Assembly (NCBI GenBank): GCA_030617565.1
Contig: JAUWVE010000004.1
Coordinates: 1-28,399 of the forward strand
Length of the DNA stretch: 28,399 bases
Reading direction: 5' to 3'
Origin: Gammaproteobacteria bacterium
Lineage (GTDB): Bacteria; Pseudomonadota; Gammaproteobacteria; BMS3Bbin11
The position numbers and the translations under genes were made by a program. Below, one piece after another: positions 14,531-21,156 of this stretch (its first letter is position 1; each line of letters starts with the position of its first letter). The notes beneath the pieces were generated by a model that had not been told where the DNA came from, ran no database searches, and saw only the letters and a list, made by a program, of their open reading frames with translations.

Positions 14531-15218
14531 AAAGACTCTACTCATCCTGCTATTTTCTATTTCTACGCCGGTGTTATTTGCCGCAGAGACTATCACCTAC
14601 AACCGTGCCTCCTATCAGGTCACGGAGCAGCAGAAAGTCGCTAACGATGAAATCACGGTAACCATGGGCGCTGAGCGAAATGATCAGGATGCGACCAGGC
14701 TGGCAAATGAGATCAATCAGCTTATCACTTCTGCCAACGCCACTATCAAAAAATTTCCCGTGATAAAAAGTAGCACTAGCGACTATTCAATTCGCCCGGT
14801 CTATTCCCGCGATAAGCGGCTGGACCACTGGCGAGGTGCATCCTCAATCACCCTCAAAAGCCAGAACATCAAGGACATGGTCGAACTGGTGCAAATATTG
14901 CAGAAAACGCTGCTGATCAAATCGACCCGTTACAACGTATCTGCTGAACGCAAAGAAAAAATCGAGACCGGTATGATTGAAGCTGCCCTGAAAAAATTCA
15001 ATACCAGAGCAGAGTTGGTCAGCAAAGGCATGGGCTTCAAAAAATATCGCCTGGTCAACATCAACATCAATAATTCCGGCAACACACCACGTCCCGTCTA
15101 TGCGATGGCCAGCCCAAAAATGGCATCAGATGATATCACCCCTCCTTCATTTGAGGCCGGGCTATCGACATTAAAAGTAACCGTTTCAGGGACCATTGAG
15201 ATGGAAGTGAGTCCGTGA
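14517..15218 (+). CDS. SIMPL domain (DUF541) exported protein
   Basis: A 233-residue exported protein. A signal peptide covers about residues 1-22 (MHFSKKTLLILLFSISTPVLFA-AE). The mature part has the SIMPL/DUF541 layout: a strand-rich start (VANDEITVTMGAERNDQDAT), a helix with paired Asn and Gln residues, an RLDHWRGASSITLKSQNIKD segment typical of this family, and a C-terminal TLKVTVSGTIEME strand. E. coli YggE is a periplasmic relative associated with oxidative-stress tolerance; the function here is not known. An ATG at 14496 would add seven residues, but the ATG at 14517 has GGGGA seven to eight bases upstream and gives a clean signal peptide. It is followed by the CTTGAAA array. Confidence 0.88.
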   Translation: MHFSKKTLLILLFSISTPVLFAAETITYNRASYQVTEQQKVANDEITVTMGAERNDQDATRLANEINQLITSANATIKKFPVIKSSTSDYSIRPVYSRDKRLDHWRGASSITLKSQNIKDMVELVQILQKTLLIKSTRYNVSAERKEKIETGMIEAALKKFNTRAELVSKGMGFKKYRLVNININNSGNTPRPVYAMASPKMASDDITPPSFEAGLSTLKVTVSGTIEMEVSP

Positions 15219-15260
15219 GACATGTGACTAAGGGAGAAGGGGGAAAGGAAAGACTAAGGA

Positions 15261-15302
15261 CTTGAAACTTGAAACTTGAAACTTGAAACTTGAAACTTGA
15301 AA
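15261..15302 (+). repeat. Heptamer array CTTGAAA, six exact units
   Basis: Six perfect CTTGAAA units end 18 bases before the ATG of the next gene. The sequence before the array contains GACTAAGGA, a fragment of the AGGACTA family. The array occupies the leader or promoter region of the downstream gene, so a change in unit number would change spacing there by seven bases per unit. Confidence 0.96.
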
Positions 15303-15320
15303 CTAATATTGAGCCTGCAC

Positions 15321-15686
15321 ATGAAACTATCAAATATCCTGTTTTACATTCCAGTAATGCTGTTGCTATCCAGCCCTGCCTTCGCCGGTCAGTCTGAAGT
15401 AGTTGACGTTAAGGTAACTAACAGCCAGGGCAGTTATCGTTTCGATGTCACGCTGAGGCATGATGATGCCGGTTGGGACCACTACGCCGATGGCTGGGAA
15501 GTGCTTTCACCTTCCGGCGATGTTCTTGGCAAACGTGTACTGGCACACCCGCATGTTGATGAGCAGCCCTTTACTCGCAGCCTCTCCGGGGTGAAGATCC
15601 CACAGGGAACCAGCACTGTTTCTATCCGGGCACATGACTCTGTTCATGGCTATAACAAGAAAGTCTATGAGGTAAAACTACCCTGA
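15321..15686 (+). CDS. Small secreted protein of unknown function
   Basis: A 121-residue protein with a signal peptide (MKLSNILFYIPVMLLLSSPAFA, cut before GQSE). The mature domain is about 100 residues and beta-rich: VVDVKVTNSQGSYRFDVTLR, then DAGWDHYADGWEVLSPSG, LGKRVLAHPHVDEQPFTRSL, IPQGTSTVSIRAHDSVHGY. The DGWEV and HPHVDEQPF segments remind me of a conserved family of small secreted proteobacterial proteins without assigned function. The spaced histidines and aspartates could bind metal, but this is a guess. A TTG at 15297 would start inside the repeat array; the ATG at 15321 begins the signal peptide directly and is preferred. No strong ribosome binding site is visible. Confidence 0.8.
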   Translation: MKLSNILFYIPVMLLLSSPAFAGQSEVVDVKVTNSQGSYRFDVTLRHDDAGWDHYADGWEVLSPSGDVLGKRVLAHPHVDEQPFTRSLSGVKIPQGTSTVSIRAHDSVHGYNKKVYEVKLP

Positions 15687-15696
15687 CGGGAAAAGA

Positions 15697-15766
15697 AAGG
15701 TTAAAGGCTAAAGGTTAAAGGGAAGTCAAAATCGTAACCCTCTTTCATCTTTAGCCTTTAGCCTTT
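15697..15766. terminator. Inverted heptamer arrays between convergent genes
   Basis: AAAGGCTAAAGGTTAAAG (15703-15720) and CTTTAGCCTTTAGCCTTT (15749-15766) pair at 17 of 18 positions around a 28-base loop. Each arm is itself a run of 7-base units (AAAGGYT). The site lies between a plus-strand and a minus-strand gene end, so it could stop transcription from both sides. There is no clean T run, so intrinsic termination is unproven. Confidence 0.6.
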
Positions 15767-15775
15767 CCTTAACTA

Positions 15776-16612
15776 TTACCGTCTACGGAACAACATCATC
15801 TGCCCATCTTCAGAACGAAATACCAGTTTCCCTTCTGACAGCCGGTACTGCATATAGACGGGTTCAGTGCGGTTAATAATTGCGATCTTCATGATGTCAT
15901 TCTTTAGCTGGTACGTTCCCCGCAAGTCAGAATCCTGCGTACGTAAGCGAAAACTGTCGCTGCCCAGTTGTAGAAATTCTCCATTTACACCCTGCCATCG
16001 ACCGCGCAGCGGGTTGTCATAGTTGCGGGAATTGCGAGAATTTATGGGTGGCGGTGGGACGGCAGCGTATGGTGCCTTATCGGCTGAGGACACGGGCTCG
16101 ACGGGTTGCACAGGTAAAATTTCAACTTTTGGCGCCTGAGTTCCATCAGATTGCTGGCCGGGGCTGACGATAATCGGTTGTATAATGACGGGTGGGGTTT
16201 TTTCCGGCTGCGGGTAAGCCGGCCTATGCTGATTGTAACTGGGATTATAGGGATCAGAATAACCATATCTATCAGAGCTGTACCGACTATTGTATGGGTC
16301 ATAGTAAGGTGAGCGCCCCCCATAGCCGTATGGTGAATACGGCGATCTACCCAATCCGCCATTGTAGCCAGGAAATGCATTGCCCTGCAATGGAAAACCC
16401 TGCCCGCCCAAACTATATGGGTTCATGCTATAGGGGTTCATTGCATAGGGGCTGAAACCGGACATGCCACCGCCACTGCCACTGCTCATCATCCACAGGA
16501 ACATCTGCATCATGGTGCTCATCATGTCGGTCATGCCATTGCTCGCATGTGCGGACATCGGAGCACCCTGCAGGCTAAACACGAGTACCAGTGAAAGAGA
16601 AAGCTTTTTCAT
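15776..16612 (-). CDS. Exported low-complexity (Tyr/Pro/Gly/Asn-rich) protein
   Basis: A 278-residue exported protein I do not recognise. A signal peptide (MKKLSLSLVLVFSLQGAPMSAHA) is followed by a methionine-rich stretch (MTDMMSTMMQMFLWMM) and then about 100 residues rich in Tyr, Pro, Gly, Ser and Asn with NPYS repeats (NPYSMNPYSL) and YGYSDPYNPSYN. A proline-rich linker with IIQPIIVSP leads to a small C-terminal beta domain beginning at about residue 200 (NPLRGRWQGVNGEFLQLGSD), which resembles generic ligand-binding or lipocalin-like repeats. A longer frame opens at 16822 but lies inside speE. The ATG at 16612 follows the speE stop by 10 bases, so the two genes are probably cotranscribed. 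A surface, matrix or scaffold role is plausible but unproven. Confidence 0.75.
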   Translation of the reverse strand: MKKLSLSLVLVFSLQGAPMSAHASNGMTDMMSTMMQMFLWMMSSGSGGGMSGFSPYAMNPYSMNPYSLGGQGFPLQGNAFPGYNGGLGRSPYSPYGYGGRSPYYDPYNSRYSSDRYGYSDPYNPSYNQHRPAYPQPEKTPPVIIQPIIVSPGQQSDGTQAPKVEILPVQPVEPVSSADKAPYAAVPPPPINSRNSRNYDNPLRGRWQGVNGEFLQLGSDSFRLRTQDSDLRGTYQLKNDIMKIAIINRTEPVYMQYRLSEGKLVFRSEDGQMMLFRRR

Positions 16613-16622
16613 AATTGATCGC

Positions 16623-17462
16623 TTATTTGTCCGTATCCTGCATAAATTGCGGCATGGCCTGTGCTGCCTGATGAATAGCATTATTATAATATTTTGTCTC
16701 AATGTCGACTGACCTGTAATTTGACGGCCTATCAGCCTTAAAAGCCACACTTGCACTCCACCAGCCGGAAGGATAGGTACATTGAGGGAAAAAGAGGGTC
16801 GCTGTATCATTGAATCCAGCATCTGCCATGCGAGACCTCATGCTCAGGATCAGATCCTTGTGAAATAACGGTGATTCGCTTTGTGCTACCAGGATGCCAT
16901 TGTCAGACAAACCGGTATAACAGGCACGGTAGAACTCTTCGGTGTACAATCGCCTGGCCTGGCCTACCGGGTCGGTAGAATCCACAATGATAATATCGTA
17001 GCTAGCACTTTCTGCCTGTTCAATAAAAGCAACGCCATCGGTATAACTCAACTCAGCGCGAGGATCATTGTTCGACTCACACAATTCAGGGAAGTATTTC
17101 ATTGAGGCCCATGTCACGCGCTCGTCCAGGTCTACCTGGTGGACATGTTTGATGGATGGATACTTCAGTACCTCACGCAGACAGCCACAGTCGCCGCCGC
17201 CGATAATAAGTACATTCTCCGGTGCCGGGTGCATGCAGAGTACCGGATGGGTCATCATCTCATGGTATATAAAATTATCCCGGCTAGTGAGCATGATACA
17301 GCCATCCAGCAGCATCAGCCTGCCAAAGCCTGTGGTCTGATAAACTTCCAGCTTCTGCCAGGCTGTCTGCTCCTCATGCAGCTTTTCCGACAGCTCAAGC
17401 GACAGCGCACAGCCATCGTCCGGGTAAACTTCGGTAAACCATTCTTCGCTATTCAACTTCAT
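16623..17462 (-). CDS. speE: Polyamine aminopropyltransferase (spermidine synthase)
   Basis: SpeE transfers the aminopropyl group of decarboxylated AdoMet to putrescine, giving spermidine. The 279-residue protein has the N-terminal beta domain (WQKLEVYQTTGFGRLMLLDG, 35-54) and the Rossmann domain. The cofactor motif is GGGDCGCLREV (88-98); the common form is GGGDGG, so a cysteine replaces a glycine. The acidic cofactor residue follows in VDLDE. The catalytic aspartate D161 is in VDSTDPVG, and ECTYPSGWW-like CTYPSGWWS occurs near residue 228. Length is normal. It diverges from speA, with 107 bases between start codons, so the pathway's first and last enzymes share a control region. The low-complexity protein gene follows. 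Confidence 0.95.
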   Translation of the reverse strand: MKLNSEEWFTEVYPDDGCALSLELSEKLHEEQTAWQKLEVYQTTGFGRLMLLDGCIMLTSRDNFIYHEMMTHPVLCMHPAPENVLIIGGGDCGCLREVLKYPSIKHVHQVDLDERVTWASMKYFPELCESNNDPRAELSYTDGVAFIEQAESASYDIIIVDSTDPVGQARRLYTEEFYRACYTGLSDNGILVAQSESPLFHKDLILSMRSRMADAGFNDTATLFFPQCTYPSGWWSASVAFKADRPSNYRSVDIETKYYNNAIHQAAQAMPQFMQDTDK

Positions 17463-17569
17463 CCTGATACAGGGCTGGACTCATAAAGGTATAATTGTGA
17501 CGGATTATATATCTTCTCACATGATAGTATTAACATTTTCTTATTTAGATCAACACCGGGAACCTTTGC
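17463..17569. promoter_or_regulatory. Divergent speE/speA control region
   Basis: This 107-base AT-rich region must contain the promoters of both genes. It includes TATAATTG (about 17489), GGATTATATATC (about 17501) and TTAACATTTTC (about 17529), any of which could supply -10 elements. I cannot settle the hexamer pairs. No riboswitch-like structure is obvious. Confidence 0.4.
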
Positions 17570-19447
17570 ATGCCTGCATGGGACACTAAAAAATCGCTGC
17601 GAACCTACAACATAGGCAAATGGGGAGAGGGCTATTTTAACGTCTCCGCAGCAGGCCATCTGCTTGTCGATGCAACAAATGACAGGCCGCCCATAGACTT
17701 GCATCAGGTAGCCGAACTGGCCCGGCAATCGGGTCTTTCGCTACCCTTGCTGGCACGCTTTCCAGGCATACTGCATCGTCGGGTAAATGAACTTTGTCAT
17801 GCCTTCGACAGCGCACTAGAAAAATCAGGGCATGTGGCCCGCTACCATCCGATATACCCGATCAAGGTCAACCAGAACCGCAACGTGGTTGAGGAATTGC
17901 TAAACACAAAAGGTAACCGACTGGGGCTGGAAGCCGGCAGCAAACCGGAACTACTCACGGTACTGGCCTTATCATCTGATAACGGCGTGATCGTATGCAA
18001 CGGTTACAAGGACCGTGACTATGTCCGTCTCGCGCTAGCCGGCAACCGGATGGGCTTACGTGTTTATCTGGTCATTGAAAAACTGTCTGAATTGCAACTC
18101 ATCCTCGATGAATGCCGTTGCAGCGGTACTATACCCCTGATAGGAATACGGCTGAAACTGGCCTCCATCGCCAGCGGAAAATGGCAAAGCTCCGGAGGCG
18201 AACGCTCTAAATTCGGCCTGAAAGCCTCACAGCTACTTAGTGCCGTTGAGCAATTGCGTGATGCTGGCATGCTTGACTGTCTTGAGTTACTGCATGTACA
18301 CCTGGGTTCCCAGATATCCAATATTCATGACATTCAAAATGGCCTCAGTGAAACCGCGCAGTTTCTTGTTCAGCTGACAAAACTTGGCATCAATATCCGG
18401 ACAATTGATGTTGGCGGTGGTCTTGGTGTTGACTATGAAGGCTCACGCACCCGCAGTGAGTGCTCAGTCAATTACCCTCTAACCGACTATGCTGACAATG
18501 TAGTACAAATACTGGCCAGTGCCTGCGCACAGTACAACATAAAAATGCCTGATATCTTCAGTGAGTCCGGGCGCGCACTAACCGCCCATCACGCGGTGCT
18601 AATTACCAATGTGACAGAAGTCGAAAAACATGATGTCGAAATGCCAACTGAAGAGGGCAATGAAGACAACTGTCTGCATGAGTTGCGCAATCAGCTAAGT
18701 GCCCTTCAGCATGGGAAGCCCGTCCGTGAAATCTATCATGATCTTGAATCAGCCATGCAGGACATACAGGACCGCTTTAACCAGGGCTCTCTAAGCCTGA
18801 ATGAACGCGCAAAGGCTGAACAACTGAAATATGTTATCTGCTATCGCCTGCATACTGAAATCGATCCAGCTAACCATTCACTGCAAGCGCTGAGAAACGA
18901 ACTGGAGGAAATACTTGCCGACAAAGTCTTTTGTAACTTCTCTATCTTCCAGTCCATGCCCGATGTGTGGGCTATTGATCAGGTCTTCCCGATCGTACCG
19001 CTGCAGCGTCTCGATGAAGAACCCGACCACCGCGCCATCCTGCACGACCTGACCTGTGATTCAGATGGAAGAATTGATCTCTATGTCGACCAGCACGGTA
19101 TAGAAAACACCCTGCCCCTGCATAACATCAAAACTGACGAAAGATACTTACTGGGCTTCTGTATGCTCGGAGCCTATCAGGAAACGCTGGGCGACATACA
19201 CAATCTATTCGGCGACACGGCAAGCGTCAATGTCGTGCATGATAAGGACGGCAATATCTCTCTGGAGAATATTTTTCATGGTGAGAATGTCAGTCAGCTT
19301 CTTTACCGGGTGGAGTATGACCCCGATCTCATTCGGCAGCGTATACTGGACCGGGCGCAGGACTGTCATCTGTCTGACAATGAACGTGGCGAGCTAATGG
19401 AAGAGTTGCAGGCCAGCTTGTCGGCGTATAGTTACCTGGTGGATTAA
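17570..19447 (+). CDS. speA: Biosynthetic arginine decarboxylase
   Basis: SpeA is a PLP enzyme that decarboxylates arginine to agmatine, the first step of the agmatine route to putrescine. The 625-residue protein is a little shorter than the E. coli enzyme (658). The PLP lysine is K99 in HPIYPIKVNQNR. The PLP phosphate and substrate sites appear as HVHLGSQ (about 242), DVGGGLGVDYEGS (about 280) and SESGRALTAHHA (about 331). The C-terminal part has FQSMPDVWAIDQVFPIVPLQRL (about 459-480) and GAYQETLGDIHNLFGD, both diagnostic of SpeA rather than lysine or ornithine enzymes. The ATG at 17570 gives the usual beginning (WDTKKSLRTYNIGKWGEGYF). No agmatinase or agmatine deiminase gene lies in this window. 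Confidence 0.97.
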   Translation: MPAWDTKKSLRTYNIGKWGEGYFNVSAAGHLLVDATNDRPPIDLHQVAELARQSGLSLPLLARFPGILHRRVNELCHAFDSALEKSGHVARYHPIYPIKVNQNRNVVEELLNTKGNRLGLEAGSKPELLTVLALSSDNGVIVCNGYKDRDYVRLALAGNRMGLRVYLVIEKLSELQLILDECRCSGTIPLIGIRLKLASIASGKWQSSGGERSKFGLKASQLLSAVEQLRDAGMLDCLELLHVHLGSQISNIHDIQNGLSETAQFLVQLTKLGINIRTIDVGGGLGVDYEGSRTRSECSVNYPLTDYADNVVQILASACAQYNIKMPDIFSESGRALTAHHAVLITNVTEVEKHDVEMPTEEGNEDNCLHELRNQLSALQHGKPVREIYHDLESAMQDIQDRFNQGSLSLNERAKAEQLKYVICYRLHTEIDPANHSLQALRNELEEILADKVFCNFSIFQSMPDVWAIDQVFPIVPLQRLDEEPDHRAILHDLTCDSDGRIDLYVDQHGIENTLPLHNIKTDERYLLGFCMLGAYQETLGDIHNLFGDTASVNVVHDKDGNISLENIFHGENVSQLLYRVEYDPDLIRQRILDRAQDCHLSDNERGELMEELQASLSAYSYLVD

Positions 19448-19576
19448 GGCGGGGTATTTTTTTATATGCTGAGGCTCAGACAACACATCCCGAAAGCCCC
19501 GGCTCATCCTGCGCTTCTCACCGAGTATTTACGGGGTTTTATAGATCAAAGACTAAAGGGAATTCAAAATCAACTT

Positions 19577-19630
19577 TGTAGGTCCGAATTCATTCGGACA
19601 ATACTCTGTGCGAATGAATTCGCACCTACA
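19577..19630. repeat. Double palindrome with compensatory change
   Basis: The left half is TGTAGGT followed by the self-pairing CCGAATTCATTCGGAC. The right half is GTGCGAATGAATTCGCAC followed by CTACA. Each half folds into its own eight-base stem, and the halves are also mutual inverted repeats. They differ at one stem pair, C:G on the left and G:C on the right, so pairing is kept in both. This is a second REP-like family, distinct from the GTGGGAGGCGCGCC family. Confidence 0.85.
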
Positions 19631-19835
19631 GAAAATTTATTACATCACGGTGGCAACAACCAGGTTTTGACTTTCCTTTCCCCTTTTACCTTTTCTCTTT
19701 CCTCTGGGTTTAGTCCCCTTTTTGTGTTGTCGAGCACTGGAATGCTGAGCTGGATAAGCGTGATGCCTGTCTGAGTAGTGTGGTGTAACGACTTACGTGT
19801 GTATATCAGAAGCTAACACATGGGGGCGTTTTTCT

Positions 19836-19863
19836 TTGGTGGGACGCGCGCCTTTGCGGCGAT
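19836..19863 (+). repeat. REP-like element, diverged direct copy
   Basis: The element reads TTTGGTGGGACGCGCGCC followed by TTTGCGGCGA, a diverged form of the GTGGGAGGCGCGCC family. It stands 31 bases before an inverted copy (19895-19921), reproducing the paired arrangement at 2156-2239. Confidence 0.7.
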
Positions 19864-19894
19864 TATACAGTTTGAAGATTGGTGCAAGTTCCAA

Positions 19895-19921
19895 TTCGCC
19901 GCGAGGGCGCGCCTCCCACAA
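19895..19921 (-). repeat. REP-like element, inverted copy
   Basis: TTCGCCGCGAGGGCGCGCC followed by TCCCACAA on the plus strand, the most complete copy in the window. It forms an inverted pair with 19836-19863, downstream of speD on the minus strand. Confidence 0.85.
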
Positions 19922-20003
19922 GTCTCTTCGTTTATTATCTGTATAAAAGACTAAAATCTGCCGGGAGTGTATTTGAACAGGCTAAGACTGGCCCGACAGC
20001 CCG

Positions 20004-20411
20004 CTAGTTACTCGAAACCAGCATCGGCTTGTGCCGCACCGGCCCATCCTTCGGGTCCATCATATCAACCTGGCCTCGATGCAGTTCCATCGTTGATACT
20101 TGTCTCGATTCCAGCGTATCACGCAAGTGGTTGAAGGCTGTTTCAGATGACACCGTATCTCCACAGGTGAACAGATCCACCGCAGCATAACCATATTCGG
20201 GCCATGTATGGATAGATAAATGACTTTCTGCAATGATCACTGCACCGGAAACACCGTGTGGGGAAAAATGATGGAAGGTCTCAGTAACTATCGTCGCTCC
20301 AGCCTTTTCTGCTGCATCCACCATCGCTGTACGGATAAAATCAACGTCATTCAGCGAATCGCGATTGCAATCATAAAATTCTGCAATTATCTGGTGCCCA
20401 AGTGAACGCAT
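20004..20411 (-). CDS. speD: S-adenosylmethionine decarboxylase proenzyme, class 1b (Bacillus/Thermotoga type)
   Basis: SpeD decarboxylates AdoMet to provide the aminopropyl donor for SpeE. The proenzyme cleaves itself to create a pyruvoyl cofactor. The 135-residue length is that of the short class. The processing site is E62-S63 in IIAESHLSIHTWPE, and H68 and C83 stand at the positions known as catalytic in the Thermotoga enzyme (S63, H68, C83). The YGYAAVDLFTCG segment is diagnostic. This differs from the long class 1a SpeD of E. coli. The ATG at 20411 gives a family-like start (LGHQIIAEFYDC). It stands alone, convergent with speA across a repeat-rich gap. Confidence 0.96.
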   Translation of the reverse strand: MRSLGHQIIAEFYDCNRDSLNDVDFIRTAMVDAAEKAGATIVTETFHHFSPHGVSGAVIIAESHLSIHTWPEYGYAAVDLFTCGDTVSSETAFNHLRDTLESRQVSTMELHRGQVDMMDPKDGPVRHKPMLVSSN

Positions 20412-20494
20412 TGGCCTGTACCTGAAAAAATATTGGGAAATTCGGGGCGCGAAGTGTACCGTTGAGATGCCCGCGGTGCAATAGGAACCCGGAT

Positions 20495-20565
20495 AAAAGA
20501 CTAAAGATGAAAGATTAAGGAAACTGCCCTGTTTTTTTATCCCTGGTCCTTAGTCCTTAGTCTTA
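20495..20565. repeat. Inverted heptamer repeats between the SPOR gene and speD
   Basis: The left arm has units AAAGACT, AAAGATG, AAAGATT and AAGGA (20496-20521). The right arm is TCCTTAGTCCTTAGTCTTA (20547-20565), the complement of the AGGACTA family. The right arm contains the stop codon of the SPOR gene, so on the minus strand a hairpin forms right at its end and before speD. Confidence 0.75.
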
Positions 20566-21156
20566 TTTATCGACTTTCAGATGCAAAGGTTTGATCCCCA
20601 AAGCCCCCAGCCGCTTAACAACATCCTTCTTCGTACGTGTGCTGCTATAGGGACCTAATCTGACACGATAAAACTGGCCCTTGCCATCAACTGAAATCTT
20701 CTCTATTCGGGATGACAGACCATTCAGTGCCAGTTTGGCCTTAAGCTTGTCTGCATCCTTGAATGAGGAATATGAGGCCGCCTGCAAGATGTAAGTGCTT
20801 TCAGTTTCCTGCTTTCTGGCTGGCTTCGGAGCTTCACGAATAAACTGCTTTTCATCAACCACTGTTTCGTATTCTGGTAGTACAGTGTAAAAATCAAATA
20901 CCGGTTTTGGCTCATCGGGTATTTTTTTACTTTTGCTGGCCCTGGTTGCAGAAGTATCGATACGACTATTGACCAGATTTTTAATGCCCTCACCCAGCTT
21001 CATCTTCATACCACTGGCGTAAATATACATCCCAGCAATACTGAGCAATACACCAAGAAAAATACCCGCGATTAATGTTGGCCACCGTGTAACTGATGAT
21101 GAGGCCGATTTGCGGCTGGCTCCTTTACCTTTTCCCCGCTTTTTTCTCGGCGGCAT
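20563..21156 (-). CDS. SPOR-domain membrane protein (FtsN-like)
   Basis: A 197-residue bitopic inner-membrane protein: a short, very basic cytoplasmic tail (PPRKKRGKGKGASRK), one membrane segment (about 26-47), a periplasmic linker rich in Lys, Pro and Glu, and a C-terminal SPOR domain (about 120-197) with YILQAASYSSFKDADKLKAKL and YRVRLGPYSSTRTKKDV. SPOR domains bind denuded septal peptidoglycan. This architecture and its place behind argS match the FtsN-like divisome proteins of gammaproteobacteria. The FtsN essential helix is not certain here; FYTVLPEYETVV at about 88-99 is a family feature in this group. The start overlaps the argS stop by one base (TAATG), indicating coupling. The stop codon lies inside heptamer repeat DNA. 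Confidence 0.88.
   Translation of the reverse strand: MPPRKKRGKGKGASRKSASSSVTRWPTLIAGIFLGVLLSIAGMYIYASGMKMKLGEGIKNLVNSRIDTSATRASKSKKIPDEPKPVFDFYTVLPEYETVVDEKQFIREAPKPARKQETESTYILQAASYSSFKDADKLKAKLALNGLSSRIEKISVDGKGQFYRVRLGPYSSTRTKKDVVKRLGALGIKPLHLKVDK

Larger units (their letters stand above)
19448..20003. other. Repeat-filled intergenic region between speA and speD
   Basis: This 556-base convergent gap has no credible gene; the open frame at 19466-19774 consists of repeats. It holds a heptamer-like fragment AAAGACTAAAGGGA (about 19548-19561), the double palindrome 19577-19630, a pyrimidine-rich tract with CTTTCC/CTTTTA units (about 19670-19705) ending in TTTAGTCCCC, and two REP-like elements in inverted orientation (19836-19863 and 19895-19921). 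It is the densest repeat nest in the window. Confidence 0.75.

Noticed and set aside
15261..15302. CRISPR array
   Set aside because: The repeats are 7 bases long with no spacers, and no cas genes are present.
16613..16822. Longer N-terminus for the low-complexity protein
   Set aside because: It would overlap the speE coding region by about 200 bases; the internal ATG at 16612 begins a normal signal peptide.
17459..17728. Minus-strand frame upstream of speE
   Set aside because: It is antisense to the start of speA and overlaps the divergent promoter region; no family features.
19466..19774. 102-codon open frame behind speA
   Set aside because: It is built from palindromes and pyrimidine-rich repeats, has no ribosome binding site, and its translation shows no domain-like composition.
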